Shown in pieces: positions 47,825 to 58,175 of a stretch of 64,000 bases of DNA. A program made the translations under genes and the position numbers. Location of the stretch: contig NZ_JAHUWK010000012.1 of NCBI RefSeq assembly GCF_019219065.1, positions 124,001 through 188,000 of the forward strand. Direction: 5' to 3'. The notes beneath the pieces were generated by a model. That model saw only the letters and a program-made list of their open reading frames with translations, was not told the origin of the DNA and searched no databases. Each line of letters starts with the position of its first letter. Positions within the stretch are counted from its first letter, which is position 1. The stretch is from Duganella sp. sic0402. Its GTDB lineage: Bacteria > Pseudomonadota > Gammaproteobacteria > Burkholderiales > Burkholderiaceae_D.

Positions 47825-48721
47825 ATGAACAGCCTCTACCAGTCTTCCATCAAGTCCCTGCCACTCCTCGGCCACGGCAAAGTCCGCGACAACTACGCTG
47901 TCGGCGATGACAAAATCCTCATCGTCACCTCCGACCGCCTGTCGGCCTTCGATGTTGTCATGAATGAACCGATTCCCGGCAAGGGCAAGGTACTGAACCA
48001 GATGACCGATTTCTGGTTCGAGAAGCTGGGCCACATCGTGCCGAATCACCTGACCGGCGTCGCGCCGGAGTCGGTGGTGGCGGCCGATGAAGTGGAGCAG
48101 GTGAAAGGCCGCGCCGTCGTGGCCAAGCGCCTCAAGCCGATCATGGTGGAAGCAGTGGTGCGTGGCTACATCATCGGTTCGGGCTGGAAAGACTACCAGG
48201 CCACCGGTTCGATCTGCGGCATCGAGCTGCCGGAAGGCCTGCAGCAAGCTGAAAAACTGCCACAGCCGATCTTCACGCCAGCCGCCAAGGCCGATCTGGG
48301 CGAGCACGACGAGAACATCAGCTTTGCAGAAATGGAATCCCGCATCGGCGCCGAACTGGCCGCCAAAATGCGCGAAGTCGCCATCAAACTGTACACCGAA
48401 GCATCCGAATACGCTGCCTCGCGCGGCATCATCATCGCCGACACCAAGTTTGAATTCGGCCTGGACGAAAACGGCGTCATGCACCTGATGGACGAAGTGC
48501 TGACCGCCGACTCGTCGCGCTTCTGGCCTGCCGATTCCTACGCCACCGGCATCTCGCCGCCATCGTTCGACAAGCAGTTCGTGCGCGACTACCTGGAAAC
48601 CCTGACCGACTGGGGCAAGACCGCTCCGGCGCCAGCACTGCCAGCTGACGTCATCAACAAAACCCAGGCCAAGTATTTCGAAGCCATCGAACGCCTGACC
48701 GGCGAAAAGCTGAAGGCATAA
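47825..48721 (+). CDS. purC: Phosphoribosylaminoimidazole-succinocarboxamide synthase
   Basis: 298 residues. [26 protein letters not shown] carries the SAICAR synthase nucleotide-binding loop, and [13 protein letters not shown] and EFGLDENG follow. It joins CAIR and aspartate in purine synthesis. Next comes purE after one base, so purC-purE-purK form a compact unit. Confidence 0.97.
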   Translation: MNSLYQSSIKSLPLLGHGKVRDNYAVGDDKILIVTSDRLSAFDVVMNEPIPGKGKVLNQMTDFWFEKLGHIVPNHLTGVAPESVVAADEVEQVKGRAVVAKRLKPIMVEAVVRGYIIGSGWKDYQATGSICGIELPEGLQQAEKLPQPIFTPAAKADLGEHDENISFAEMESRIGAELAAKMREVAIKLYTEASEYAASRGIIIADTKFEFGLDENGVMHLMDEVLTADSSRFWPADSYATGISPPSFDKQFVRDYLETLTDWGKTAPAPALPADVINKTQAKYFEAIERLTGEKLKA

Positions 48722-48722
48722 G

Positions 48723-49220
48723 ATGGCCGATCAGAAACCATTGGTTGGCGTCATCATGGGCTCGTCCTCGGACTGGGACGTGATGCAGAACGCGGTCAAC
48801 ATCCTCAAGCAATTCGGCGTGCCGTTTGAAGCGCAAGTAATTTCCGCGCACCGCATGCCGGACGAAATGTACGCCTACGCCAAGAGCGCCCGCGCGCGCG
48901 GCCTGCGCGCCATCATCGCCGGCGCTGGCGGTGCGGCGCACTTGCCGGGCATGGTCGCTGCGATGACCATCGTGCCGGTGCTGGGCGTGCCGGTGCCGTC
49001 CAAGTATCTGCGTGGCGAAGACTCCATGCTGTCGATCCTGCAAATGCCGAAAGGCGTGCCGGTGTCCACCTTCGCCATCGGTGAAGCGGGCGCGGCCAAC
49101 GCGGCGCTGACCGCCGTGGCCATGATCGCCGCCACCGACGATGCGCTGGCGGAGAAGCTGGAAGCCTTCCGCGTTACGCAAACCGAGGCCGCCAAGGCCA
49201 TGACTCTGCCGCTTGAATAA
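48723..49220 (+). CDS. purE: N5-carboxyaminoimidazole ribonucleotide mutase
   Basis: 165 residues, class I Pur[10 protein letters not shown] and [10 protein letters not shown] hold the substrate-binding Ser, Asp and His, and [12 protein letters not shown] the second loop. It converts N5-CAIR to CAIR. It works with PurK, whose gene begins 1 nt after its stop. Confidence 0.97.
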   Translation: MADQKPLVGVIMGSSSDWDVMQNAVNILKQFGVPFEAQVISAHRMPDEMYAYAKSARARGLRAIIAGAGGAAHLPGMVAAMTIVPVLGVPVPSKYLRGEDSMLSILQMPKGVPVSTFAIGEAGAANAALTAVAMIAATDDALAEKLEAFRVTQTEAAKAMTLPLE

Positions 49221-49221
49221 G

Positions 49222-50430
49222 ATGACTGATCCGAAGTACAAGCCCATTCTGCCGCAAGCCAATCCACCAGCCTGGCTGGGCGTGATGGGCGGCGGCCAGC
49301 TGGGCCGCATGTTTGCCCAAGCCGCACAAGCCATGGGCTACCAGGTTGCCGTATTGGAGCCGTCCGATGCTTGCCCGGCCGGCCAGGTCGCGCAGCGCCT
49401 GGTCAACGCTGGCTACGGCGATGCCGCCGGCCTCGATGCACTGGCCGCGCAATGCGCCGCCGTGACCACCGAGTTTGAAAACGTCCCTGCGGACAGCCTG
49501 TCGCGTTTGGCGCAATCGGTATTCGTCGCGCCGAATGCGCATGGCGTGTCGGTGGCGCAGGACCGCGTGGCCGAGAAGTCCTTCTTCGTCAGCTGCGCCG
49601 AGAAGTCGGGCGTGATGCCGGCACCGCACAAGGTGATCGCCTCGCAGGAGGATATCGACGCCATCGGTGATGAGCTGCTGCCAGGCATCCTGAAAACCGT
49701 GCGCATGGGCTATGACGGCAAGGGCCAGGTGCGCGTCAAATCGCGCGCCGATGTGCAGGCCGCGTTTGAATCCATGGGCAAGGTCACCTGTCTGCTGGAG
49801 AAGATGCTGCCGCTGGCCTACGAAGTGTCGGTGCTGACCGCGCGCGGCCACGACGGTGAATCGGTGGTCTACCCGATCGCTGAAAACGTCCACCGCGACG
49901 GCATCCTGTTCACCACCACGGTGCCCGGCCCGAATGTGTCGGAAGCGTCGGCATTGACAGCGCAGAAGGCCGCACAAGCCATCGTTGCCGAGCTGGGCTA
50001 CGTGGGCGTGCTGTGCATCGAATTCTTTGTGTTGACCGACGGCTCGCTGGTGGTCAACGAAATGGCGCCGCGTCCGCATAACAGCGGCCACTACACCATC
50101 GACGCCTGCGTCACCAGCCAGTTCGCGCAGCAGGTGCGGGCGATGGCGCGCCTGCCGCTCGGTGATGTGCGCCAGCATTCGTCGGCCGTCATGCTGAACA
50201 TCCTCGGCGATGTCTGGTTTGAAGGTGATAGCGACACGCCACGCGAGCCAGCCTGGGGTGAAATCCTGGCGCTGCCGGGCGCCAATCTGCACCTGTACGG
50301 CAAGGATGATCCACGCCGCGCACGCAAGATGGGGCACCTGACGCTGATCGCGCCAACGCTGGAACAAGCGCAGCAGCAGCTCAACGCCGCCTGCGCCGTG
50401 TTGGGCATCGAAGTCGAGGCGGCACCGTGA
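49222..50430 (+). CDS. purK: N5-carboxyaminoimidazole ribonucleotide synthase
   Basis: 402 residues from the ATG at 49222; an in-frame TTG at 49213 overlaps purE. It has [12 protein letters not shown] at the N-terminal domain, an ATP-grasp domain with [12 protein letters not shown], and [16 protein letters not shown]. It makes N5-CAIR from AIR, bicarbonate and ATP. Its stop overlaps the next start (GTGA). Confidence 0.96.
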   Translation: MTDPKYKPILPQANPPAWLGVMGGGQLGRMFAQAAQAMGYQVAVLEPSDACPAGQVAQRLVNAGYGDAAGLDALAAQCAAVTTEFENVPADSLSRLAQSVFVAPNAHGVSVAQDRVAEKSFFVSCAEKSGVMPAPHKVIASQEDIDAIGDELLPGILKTVRMGYDGKGQVRVKSRADVQAAFESMGKVTCLLEKMLPLAYEVSVLTARGHDGESVVYPIAENVHRDGILFTTTVPGPNVSEASALTAQKAAQAIVAELGYVGVLCIEFFVLTDGSLVVNEMAPRPHNSGHYTIDACVTSQFAQQVRAMARLPLGDVRQHSSAVMLNILGDVWFEGDSDTPREPAWGEILALPGANLHLYGKDDPRRARKMGHLTLIAPTLEQAQQQLNAACAVLGIEVEAAP

Positions 50431-51506
50431 AGCAGCATGCCGCAACTGTCGCTGATCCGGTGCTGATCGCCGCAGCGGCAGCCATCCTGGAAGAGGGCGG
50501 CCTGGTCGCCTTCCCGACCGAGACTGTCTATGGCCTCGGCGCGGATGCGGAAAACCCGGACGCCGTGGCGCGCATCTACGAAGCCAAGGGCCGTCCGCAC
50601 GACCACCCTGTGATCGTGCACGTCGCGCCTGGCGCTGATCTGGATTACTGGACCACCGAGGTGCCGGAGGAAGCGCGCAAGCTGGCGCAAGCCTTTTGGC
50701 CCGGTCCGCTGACCTTGATCCTGAAGCGCAATCCGCAGATTCCTGATGCGGTCTCGGCCGGCCAGGATTCGGTCGGCGTGCGCTGCCCATCGCACCCGGT
50801 CGCTATCGCCTTGCTGCAAGCGTTCAAAGGCGGCAAGGGCGGCTTGGCCGCGCCATCCGCCAACAAGTTCGGCAATGTCAGCCCGACCACGGCGCAGCAC
50901 GTGCGCGACGAGTTCGGCATGGATGATCACGACGACGGCGCCCTCAACGGCGGCGAAGCCTGTTCGGCCGCCGAACTGGGCATGGTATTGGAAGGTGGTT
51001 CCAGCGAAGTCGGCATCGAATCCACCATCGTCGATATGTCGCGCCTGGCTACCCACGGCCCGGTGCTGCTGCGTCCGGGCCACATCAGTGCGCAACAGAT
51101 TGCCGACGTGATCGGCATGCTGCCGGCCGCGCCGGACCAGGCCGCGCCGCGTGCCTCCGGCACGCTGGAATCGCATTACGCACCGCGCACGCCGGTGACC
51201 ATGCTGACGGCTGATGCGCTGGCCGACACGCTGTCCAAGCTGCAAGCCCAAGGCATCAAGGTGGCGCTGATCGGCCACGCGCTGCCAGCATCGCTGACCG
51301 CCAACGCACAACGCGTGTTGCCCTCCGACCCTGCCGGCTATGCCTATGGCCTGTACGCCGCGCTGCGCGATATGGACCAGACCGGCTCCGGCCTGATCCT
51401 GGTTGAAACGCCGCCGCAAACCGGCGAATGGCTGGGTGTCAACGATCGCCTGCGCCGCTCGGTGTTCGGTTCGGCCGGCGTCATCGCGTCGCTGCTGAAA
51501 GAATAG
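50427..51506 (+). CDS. L-threonylcarbamoyladenylate synthase, Sua5 type
   Basis: 359 residues from a GTG that overlaps purK. The YrdC domain (about 1-220) shows [13 protein letters not shown] and the SANKFG nucleotide block, and residues after 230 are the extra Sua5 domain, joined by a linker that carries SHYAPRTPV. It makes the threonylcarbamoyl-AMP used to build t6A in tRNA. The dehydratase TcdA, which cyclises t6A, is encoded at 61318, so two steps of one tRNA modification lie in this window. Confidence 0.93.
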   Translation: MKQHAATVADPVLIAAAAAILEEGGLVAFPTETVYGLGADAENPDAVARIYEAKGRPHDHPVIVHVAPGADLDYWTTEVPEEARKLAQAFWPGPLTLILKRNPQIPDAVSAGQDSVGVRCPSHPVAIALLQAFKGGKGGLAAPSANKFGNVSPTTAQHVRDEFGMDDHDDGALNGGEACSAAELGMVLEGGSSEVGIESTIVDMSRLATHGPVLLRPGHISAQQIADVIGMLPAAPDQAAPRASGTLESHYAPRTPVTMLTADALADTLSKLQAQGIKVALIGHALPASLTANAQRVLPSDPAGYAYGLYAALRDMDQTGSGLILVETPPQTGEWLGVNDRLRRSVFGSAGVIASLLKE

Positions 51507-51611
51507 CCGCGCACTGTTGCCCCGGTAGCTGTCGTTTCCGGATTGCTTTCCTGCTAGGATAAACTGGTTGCCGGCCGATTGTCTCGCCCGGCCATCTTGC
51601 AAGGATGCGAT

Positions 51612-53150
51612 ATGCGCGACGCTCGTCTGGCTATGATTCCCTTGGTAATGCTGCTGGCCTCCTGTGGCGGAGGCGGCGGTAGCAGCGGTAGCGGCGGCGC
51701 GACCGTCACGCCGCCAGTCCCTCCGCCGGTGCTGCGCGGCCAGGCCATCGGCGCCGCCGTGGTGTCGCCGGTGACCATCAGTCCAGGCGTCACCTTGAAC
51801 ACGGTTGACCCCGCCAGGCTGAAAACCTTTGTCGACGCCAATGTCGATTTCGGCAGCGCCGTCACCGGCACGCCGACCTGCGCCATCACCGTCTACACGC
51901 TGAAGTACCACACCATCGATTCGGCCGCTGCCGATACGCAAGGCAGCACCGCCATCTATGTGCCCTCCGGTACGGATCCGGTCTGCCAGGGCGGCCGCCC
52001 GGTGATGCTGTACGCGCACGGCACCTCGGTGCTCAGCAGCTTCGACATGGCCAAGCTGACCTCCAATGAGCCGCGCCTGATCGCCGCACTGTTCGCGGCC
52101 CAAGGCTATATCGTGGTGGCGCCCAACTATGTTGGCTATGCCGACACCACGGCCGGCTACCATCCCTACCTGGACGCCGACCAGCAATCGGCCGACATGA
52201 TCGATGCACTGCGCGCCGCGCGCACTGTGTTCACCAGCATCAGCGCCAATGCCTCCAGCCGCTTGATGGTCACCGGCTATTCGCAGGGCGGCTTTGTGGC
52301 GATGGCCACGCAGCGCGCCATGCAGACCAGCTTCCCCAGCGAATTCGCGGTCACGGCGGTGGCGCCGCTGTCCGGCCCGTACGCGCTGACCTTGTTCGGC
52401 GACAGCATCTTCAACGGCGCGCCGACCACCGGTTCGGCCGGCTTTATCCCGATGCTGATCAACGCCGGCCAGCGCGCCGGCGCCGGGCTGTACAGCAGCA
52501 CCAGCGACATCTACGAACCCAAGTACGCGAGCGGTATCGACAGGCTACTGCCCGGCACGCAAAGCCTGAGCGCACTGGTGGCGGCCGGCAAGCTACCCAA
52601 TGACGTGCTGTTTGCCGCCGACTCGCTGCCGCAGAACAGCGGCTACGGCAGCGCCTTTGGCCCCGATCACCTGATCAAGACCAGCTACCGCGACAGCTAT
52701 CTGGCCGACCTGCGCGCCAACCCCTGCAACGCCAGCAGCTTCTCGCCGCTGAACTGCAAGCCGGCGCAATCGCTGCGCAAATGGCTGCTGAAAAATGATT
52801 TGCGCACCTACACGCCAACCGCGCCGATGCTGCTGTGCGGCGGCGATGCCGATCCGCTGGTGCCGTATGCAAACACCAGCTATGCCGCCGCCTATTTCCG
52901 TGCGCAAAACGCCGCCGGACTGAATCTGTCGGTGCTGAATGTGGATGACAGCGCGCTGAGCGGCCCCTACCTGTCGACCCGCGCGCAATTCGCCGCTACC
53001 AAGGCGCTGGTGCGGCGCGCGGCGATCGAAGGCGGGGCAAGCTCAGCCGCCGCCGACCTGGCGGTCAAGGATGCTTACCACGCCAGTTTGGTGGCGCCAT
53101 TCTGTCTGCGGGAGGCGCGCGCCTTCTTTGATTCTGCACCATCTCGGTGA
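51612..53150 (+). CDS. Secreted lipase-like alpha/beta hydrolase, lipoprotein
   Basis: 512 residues from the ATG at 51612. A signal peptide ends in a lipobox (LLASC) with Gly/Ser-rich linker behind, so it is probably anchored in the outer membrane. The nucleophile Ser lies in GYSQGGFVAMA, the Asp in CGGDADPLVPY and the His in DAYHASLVAP. The arrangement resembles secreted triacylglycerol lipases of the prolyl-peptidase-like branch (LIP type). The substrate is not known. It stands before another exported hydrolase gene. Confidence 0.85.
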   Translation: MRDARLAMIPLVMLLASCGGGGGSSGSGGATVTPPVPPPVLRGQAIGAAVVSPVTISPGVTLNTVDPARLKTFVDANVDFGSAVTGTPTCAITVYTLKYHTIDSAAADTQGSTAIYVPSGTDPVCQGGRPVMLYAHGTSVLSSFDMAKLTSNEPRLIAALFAAQGYIVVAPNYVGYADTTAGYHPYLDADQQSADMIDALRAARTVFTSISANASSRLMVTGYSQGGFVAMATQRAMQTSFPSEFAVTAVAPLSGPYALTLFGDSIFNGAPTTGSAGFIPMLINAGQRAGAGLYSSTSDIYEPKYASGIDRLLPGTQSLSALVAAGKLPNDVLFAADSLPQNSGYGSAFGPDHLIKTSYRDSYLADLRANPCNASSFSPLNCKPAQSLRKWLLKNDLRTYTPTAPMLLCGGDADPLVPYANTSYAAAYFRAQNAAGLNLSVLNVDDSALSGPYLSTRAQFAATKALVRRAAIEGGASSAAADLAVKDAYHASLVAPFCLREARAFFDSAPSR

Positions 53151-53324
53151 GTAACTATTTGATATGGCTTAATAAACGCCGAGCAAGCGTTCTTTTTTGC
53201 TCACAAACCCCTGTTTTTAGTGGCATTCCTCTATACAAGAGTTGTTGAGACTGGCATATTAGTCGGGTTGCGAATAGCACGGCCGTTCGTATAACAAAGC
53301 TAAAGAATATTTTGAGGAGACAAT

Positions 53325-54698
53325 ATGCGTCATACCAAATTTGCACTTGCTGCAATGGCCCTGGCCGTCCTTGCGGGTTGCGGCGGTACCGATCCAGCCC
53401 CCGGCGATCAATCGATTAAAGTCAAATACGCTTCGCAGGTGTCGTTCGGCGACAGCCTGTCGGACGTCGGCACCTACAACGTCGGTACTGTGGCTGCGCT
53501 GAAAGGCGGCAAGTTCACCATCAACGGCGACAATACCGCGATCAACGCCACCCTGACCGGCAAAAACTGGACCGAATTGATGGCCGCCCAGATCGGCGTG
53601 GCCGCGCCATGCCCGGCGGTCACTGGCCTCGACGGCGACGCCACCAAAGGTTTCTCGGTGCCGGTCAGCGCCAAAGCCGGCTGCTACGGCTATGCCATGG
53701 GCGGTTCGCGCGTGACCAATCCAGTCGGCCCAGGCAACAAGCTGGCCGGTAGCCCGCTGGGCGCGCTGACCTATCCGGTCGCCACCCAGATCGCCAACCA
53801 CCTGAAAGCGGCCGGCGGCAAATTCAAGGGCGACGAGCTGGTGCTGGTGATGGCAGGCGGTAACGATGCGCTGTTCCAGCTGACCGTGCTGTCCACCGCC
53901 GCCACCAAGGCCGGCACCGACGCGGCCGGTCCGGCTTTCTTCGCCAGCCTGATTCCGCAACTGGCCGCTGGTGCGACCAATCCGCAGGCCGCCGGCGCCG
54001 CGATTACCGCCGCCGTGCAGACCGCTACCATACAACCAGGCGCGACCCAGACCACGATCACCCAGGCCGCCATCGGCACAGCTGCGGCGCAGCCAGGTAA
54101 CTCGGCCGTGGTCGCCAACTCGGCCACCTACATCGCCAAGGCCACCGCCGACGCCACCGCCGCTGGCCAGAAAGCCGGCGCCGCTTATGCCGCCGCGAAC
54201 GGCCCGGCGCTGGTCACTGCCATGGCCACCGCCGGCACCGAACTGGTGGCACTGGTGAAAAATCAACTGCTGGCCAACGGCGCCAACTATGTGGTGGTGA
54301 ATAACCTGCCGGACATCGCCACCACCCCGGCCGGCCGCGCCAACGACGCATCGACCCGCACCCTGATCGATGCCATGGCCACTGCCTTCAACACTGCGCT
54401 GGCCAGTGGCCTGGGCAGCGAGTCCAAAGTGGTGGTGGTGGATGTGTGGGCGGTCAGCCACGACCAGGCAACCAATCCTGGTCCATATGGCCTGACCAAT
54501 GTGTCCGAACCGGCCTGCAACCTGACCGACACCACCAAAAACCCGATCGGCAGCGCGCTCGGTTGCAACGCGAGCAATTTGAAGTCGGGCGATATCAGCC
54601 ACTACTCGTTCGCCGACGAGGTGCACCCAACCCCGTACAACAACCTGCTGCTGGCGCGCTATGTGTCCAAAGCGCTGGTGACCAAGGGCTGGCTGTAA
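53325..54698 (+). CDS. SGNH/GDSL hydrolase lipoprotein
   Basis: 457 residues. A lipobox LAGC gives C19 as lipidated residue. Block I is FGDSLSDVG with S44 as nucleophile, block III GGND with N180, and block V DEVHP with D431 and H434. Between blocks III and V lie about 250 residues, more than usual, because residues about 205-300 are an Ala/Thr-rich low-complexity stretch. There is no C-terminal beta-barrel, so it is not an autotransporter esterase. It should be an outer-membrane-anchored esterase or lipase. Confidence 0.85.
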   Translation: MRHTKFALAAMALAVLAGCGGTDPAPGDQSIKVKYASQVSFGDSLSDVGTYNVGTVAALKGGKFTINGDNTAINATLTGKNWTELMAAQIGVAAPCPAVTGLDGDATKGFSVPVSAKAGCYGYAMGGSRVTNPVGPGNKLAGSPLGALTYPVATQIANHLKAAGGKFKGDELVLVMAGGNDALFQLTVLSTAATKAGTDAAGPAFFASLIPQLAAGATNPQAAGAAITAAVQTATIQPGATQTTITQAAIGTAAAQPGNSAVVANSATYIAKATADATAAGQKAGAAYAAANGPALVTAMATAGTELVALVKNQLLANGANYVVVNNLPDIATTPAGRANDASTRTLIDAMATAFNTALASGLGSESKVVVVDVWAVSHDQATNPGPYGLTNVSEPACNLTDTTKNPIGSALGCNASNLKSGDISHYSFADEVHPTPYNNLLLARYVSKALVTKGWL

Positions 54699-54768
54699 TT
54701 CAGTCGTGGCAGGCCGCCGCGTCGCGCTGGCGTGGCGGCCGGACTAATAATCAATATCTGGAGACGAT

Positions 54769-55452
54769 ATGAAGAACACGGTAAAACTGCTGGCGCTGGC
54801 CGCCGCAATGACGGTAGCCTCGGCTGCATCGGCACAACAAGGCGCGGGCACCTGGATCGGCACCCTGGGCGCCAACAAGATCACCCCGAAAGTCGAATCG
54901 GGCAATGTGTCGGCGCCTGCGCTGCCGAACACCAAGACCGACGTCGGTTCGGACACCAAGCCACGCTTCACCATTGCCTACATGCTGACCGACAATGTGT
55001 CGGCCGAGCTGGACCTGGGCCTGCCATATAAGCACGACTTGTACGGCGCTGGTTCGATCGAAGGCACGGGCAAGCTGGCGACTGCGGAAGTGCTGCCGCC
55101 AACGGCGTTCATCCAGTACCGCTTCTTTAAACCGGACGCGACCGTGCGTCCATATGTGGGCCTGGGCTTCACCTACGCCATGTTCCAGAAGGAACGCGGT
55201 TCGGGCCAGCTGACCGCCATCCTGAACACCGGCAGCAGCTCCGGCGCGACCTTCAAGCTGGATGACAAGGCAGCCGTCAGCTTCCAGCTGGGCGGTACGG
55301 TGAAGATCAATGAGAAGTGGTTCCTGGACGCGTCGGTCATCAAGACCAAGCTGAAAACCAAGGCCCACTACTCGACCGGTCAAGTACAGGACGTGCGCCT
55401 GGACCCACTGGCAGTCAACGTCAGCGTGGGCTACAACTTCAAGGGCTGGTAA
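54769..55452 (+). CDS. OmpW family outer membrane protein
   Basis: 227 residues with a clear signal peptide (cleavage after SAASAQ). The mature part shows alternating hydrophobic strands, DNVSAELDLGLPYKHDL, PTAFIQYRF and a final SVGYNFKGW ending in an aromatic residue, as in the eight-stranded OmpW barrel. The family forms a small hydrophobic channel. It follows the SGNH gene by 70 nt and ends in a strong bidirectional terminator. Confidence 0.9.
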   Translation: MKNTVKLLALAAAMTVASAASAQQGAGTWIGTLGANKITPKVESGNVSAPALPNTKTDVGSDTKPRFTIAYMLTDNVSAELDLGLPYKHDLYGAGSIEGTGKLATAEVLPPTAFIQYRFFKPDATVRPYVGLGFTYAMFQKERGSGQLTAILNTGSSSGATFKLDDKAAVSFQLGGTVKINEKWFLDASVIKTKLKTKAHYSTGQVQDVRLDPLAVNVSVGYNFKGW

Positions 55453-55466
55453 ATCTTCCACGCCGC

Positions 55467-55510
55467 AAAAAAACCGCCGGCACTGAGCGTACGCAGGCCG
55501 GCGGTTTTTT
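55467..55510. terminator. Bidirectional intrinsic terminator after the ompW-like gene
   Basis: AAAAAAACCGCCGGC pairs with GCCGGCGGTTTTTT; the core stem is 55473-55481 with 55497-55505. The A run on one side and T run on the other allow use on both strands. Between here and 55719 there is no gene. Confidence 0.88.
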
Positions 55511-55593
55511 AACGCCCCTGGACCAGCGCCTCCGCCTTGCTCCCCAATGCTAGGGCACGCACCGGGTCAATCGCATAGCGGCGTACGGCCGGC

Positions 55594-55639
55594 ATGGATG
55601 CGACCCGTACCGCCTACGCGGTCGGGTATGAGCGTCCAT
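55594..55639. repeat. Imperfect 18-bp hairpin in the ompW-gcdH gap
   Basis: Three nested stems can form: ATGGATGC with GCGTCCAT (one G-U), ACCCG (55603-55607) with CGGGT (55623-55627), and ACCGC (55609-55613) with GCGGT (55618-55622) over a CTAC loop. No T run follows. It could be a solitary REP-like element; the loop CTAC is also found in the second recA-recX unit. Confidence 0.5.
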
Positions 55640-55719
55640 CCCCGTTCAGCTGCGAATATGCACGGCTGTCCGGCCGTCCGCCCAAGCAGGATGCATCCGG
55701 CATTTCGGTCTGATAGGTA

Positions 55720-56904
55720 TTACTGGAAGGCCTGGATGCCGGTTTGCGCGCGGCCGAGGATCAGCGCATGGATGTCATGCGTGCCTTCGTAGGTGTTGAC
55801 CACTTCCAGATTTACCATATGGCGGATGATGCCGAACTCATCCGAGATGCCATTCCCGCCCAGCATATCGCGCGCCACGCGGGCGATGTCCAGCGACTTG
55901 CCGCACGAGTTGCGCTTCATCATCGAGGTGATTTCCACCGCCGCCGTGCCCTCATCCTTCATGCGGCCCAGTCGCAGGCAGCCTTGCAGGCCCATGGTGA
56001 TTTCAGTCTGCATATCAGCCAGCTTTTTCTGGATCAGCTGATTCGCCGCCAGCGGACGGCCGAACTGCACGCGGTCCATCACATACTGGCGCGCCGTGTG
56101 CCAGCACGATTCCGCCGCGCCCAGTGCGCCCCAGGCGATGCCGTAGCGGGCCGAGTTCAGGCAGGTGAACGGGCCTTTCAGGCCGCGCACGTCCGGGAAG
56201 GCGTTCTCTTCCGGCACGAACACATTGTCCATGACGATTTCGCCGGTGATCGAGGCGCGCAGGCCGAACTTGCCGTGGATGGCAGGCGCGCTCAGGCCGG
56301 CCATGCCTTTTTCCAGCACGAAGCCACGGATCGAACCTTCGTCATCCTTGGCCCACACCACGAACACATCCGCCACCGGCGAATTGGTGATCCACATCTT
56401 GGCGCCGGTCAGTGTATAGCCGCCTGGCACTTTCTTGGCGCGGGTAATCATCGAGCCAGGGTCGGAACCGTGATTCGGTTCGGTCAGGCCGAAGCAGCCG
56501 ATCCACTCGCCGGTCGCCAGCTTGGGCAGGTATTTCTGTTTTTGCGCTTCGCTGCCGAACTCGTAGATCGGCACCATCACCAGCGACGACTGCACACTCA
56601 TCATCGAGCGGTAGCCGGAGTCGACGCGCTCGACTTCGCGCGCGATCAGGCCATAGGCTACGTAGTTCAGGCCAGGGCCGCCGTATTGCTCGGGGATGGT
56701 CGGGCCGAGCAGGCCCAGTTCGCCCATTTCGCGGAAGATGGACGTATCCATCTGTTCGTGGCGGAAGGCTTCCAGGATGCGCGGTTGCAGCTTGTCCTGG
56801 CAGTAGGCGGCGGCGGCTTCGCGCACCATGCGTTCGTCATCGGACAGCTGCTGGTCCAGCAGCAAAGGGTCATCCCAGTGGAATTGGGCGCGGGCTTGGC
56901 TCAT
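55720..56904 (-). CDS. gcdH: Glutaryl-CoA dehydrogenase
   Basis: 394 residues of the acyl-CoA dehydrogenase family. It has the GcdH marks [15 protein letters not shown] and [15 protein letters not shown] (FAD and substrate binding), and the late block [19 protein letters not shown] with the catalytic Glu. It converts glutaryl-CoA to crotonyl-CoA in lysine and tryptophan breakdown. It stands alone on the minus strand. Confidence 0.93.
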   Translation of the reverse strand: MSQARAQFHWDDPLLLDQQLSDDERMVREAAAAYCQDKLQPRILEAFRHEQMDTSIFREMGELGLLGPTIPEQYGGPGLNYVAYGLIAREVERVDSGYRSMMSVQSSLVMVPIYEFGSEAQKQKYLPKLATGEWIGCFGLTEPNHGSDPGSMITRAKKVPGGYTLTGAKMWITNSPVADVFVVWAKDDEGSIRGFVLEKGMAGLSAPAIHGKFGLRASITGEIVMDNVFVPEENAFPDVRGLKGPFTCLNSARYGIAWGALGAAESCWHTARQYVMDRVQFGRPLAANQLIQKKLADMQTEITMGLQGCLRLGRMKDEGTAAVEITSMMKRNSCGKSLDIARVARDMLGGNGISDEFGIIRHMVNLEVVNTYEGTHDIHALILGRAQTGIQAFQ

Positions 56905-57006
56905 AGATAGTCTCTCGTTATGGTGATGAATGCTGCCAGCATTCTAAGCCGCCGCCCCGGCGCCGGCTTTTCAAAGAGCGACACCAATTTCCGTTTTTCG
57001 ACGTGA

Positions 57007-57510
57007 TTAGCCGAGGCCGGCAAACTGGCCGCTGTGGTAAATCAGCGGTGGGCAGGGCGAAAACGCGCAGAACTCGACTTCGCCGACAAAAATTACATGG
57101 TCGCCTTCCGGATAGCGACTACGGTTATGACACTCAAACCAGGCCGACGCACCTTTCAGGATAGGCTGACCGGTGCGCGACAGCTCGTACTCGACGCCTT
57201 CCCACGGGTTGATGCCACGGGTGGCGAAGCGCTTGGCCAGGTGGGCTTGCTCGGCGCTCAGCACATTGATGACGTAGTGCGAGTTGCCGGTAAAAATAGG
57301 CATGGAATTGGCGCCGTTGGCCAGGCTCCACAGCACCAGCGGCGGGTCCAGCGACACCGAATTGAAGGAACTGGCGGTCAGGCCGCGGAAGGTGCCGTCG
57401 GCCAGCCGGGTGGTGATGATGGTCACGCCGGTCGCAAACTGGCCCAGCGCCTGACGGAAATGGGCGGTGTCAAAGCTGCGCTCTTCGGCGCGCGGGGAAT
57501 TGGTGTTCAT
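57007..57510 (-). CDS. Flavin reductase domain protein
   Basis: 167 residues. RQALGQFATGVTIIT, GLTASSFNSVSLDPPLV and HYVINVLSAEQAHLAKRFA are the standard blocks of the flavin-reductase-like domain (HpaC/RutF group), which reduces FMN or FAD with NAD(P)H for a partner monooxygenase. No monooxygenase gene is adjacent. It is about 100 nt upstream of gcdH on the same strand, but probably separate. Confidence 0.88.
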   Translation of the reverse strand: MNTNSPRAEERSFDTAHFRQALGQFATGVTIITTRLADGTFRGLTASSFNSVSLDPPLVLWSLANGANSMPIFTGNSHYVINVLSAEQAHLAKRFATRGINPWEGVEYELSRTGQPILKGASAWFECHNRSRYPEGDHVIFVGEVEFCAFSPCPPLIYHSGQFAGLG

Positions 57511-57598
57511 AATGAGCCATTATGCCAAAGTTTGTGTGCAACGAGATGAAACCCCGCTGCGCTATAGTGACTCCTCCACCATTTTTGAGGATCACCCG

Positions 57599-58084
57599 AT
57601 GATTTACCGTGCCGCACCCACCGCCGTTTTCACCGCGCTGTTACTGGCCTGCGCCGCGTCGTCTGCCGCCGATACGGCGCCGCCGCAACGCGCCTCGGGC
57701 CTGTGGCAGGTGACGCCGGAGCATACGCCGTTTTCCTACGAGATATGCGTGCAGGCCGACAAGGACCGCATTCTGGAGGACGATGTATGGTCCGGCTTCG
57801 AACGCGAGTGCGTGCTGGAGTCGCAGCAGCGGGATGAACAGGGCCAGCGCCTAGTCGCAGTGTGCGACAAGACCACACGCTTAACCGTTAGCATGACGGG
57901 AGACTTTGTCTCCGCCTACAAGATCGCGTTCACCGCCACCTACCCGCTGCCTGGCGGCAAGCTGGAGACGCAGAGCGATACGCTGCAAGGGCGCTTTGCC
58001 GGCGTCTGCCCGGACACGATTCCACCCGGTGCCAAGCAGATGAAGCGTGGTCCGCTGATCAAGAGTCCTTACGGGCAGCGATAG
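57599..58084 (+). CDS. DUF3617-like periplasmic protein
   Basis: 161 residues from the ATG at 57599, which begins a signal peptide (TAVFTALLLACAASSAADT). The mature sequence has RASGLWQVTPEHTPFSYEICV and four Cys in all (CVQAD, RECVL, AVCDK, GVCPD), a pattern seen in DUF3617 proteins, whose function is unknown. A longer frame upstream overlaps the promoter of the flavin reductase and is not favoured. Confidence 0.75.
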   Translation: MIYRAAPTAVFTALLLACAASSAADTAPPQRASGLWQVTPEHTPFSYEICVQADKDRILEDDVWSGFERECVLESQQRDEQGQRLVAVCDKTTRLTVSMTGDFVSAYKIAFTATYPLPGGKLETQSDTLQGRFAGVCPDTIPPGAKQMKRGPLIKSPYGQR

Positions 58085-58175
58085 CGCACGATAGTGTCGG
58101 CTTTTGCGGACACTATGTGCACAGGCCGGCAAACAGGCTTAATATGGCCGCATAGCGGGTTTTCAGGATGGAATC

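Noticed and set aside
50091-52187. Long open frame of 698 codons on the minus strand opposite purK, sua5 and the lipase gene
   Set aside because: It lies opposite three well-supported genes, its product is rich in Arg, Gly and His with no recognisable domain, and open antisense frames are usual in GC-rich DNA.
55594-55713. Possible 39-residue protein before gcdH
   Set aside because: The frame coincides with the imperfect hairpin, there is no ribosome-binding site, and nothing similar is recognised.
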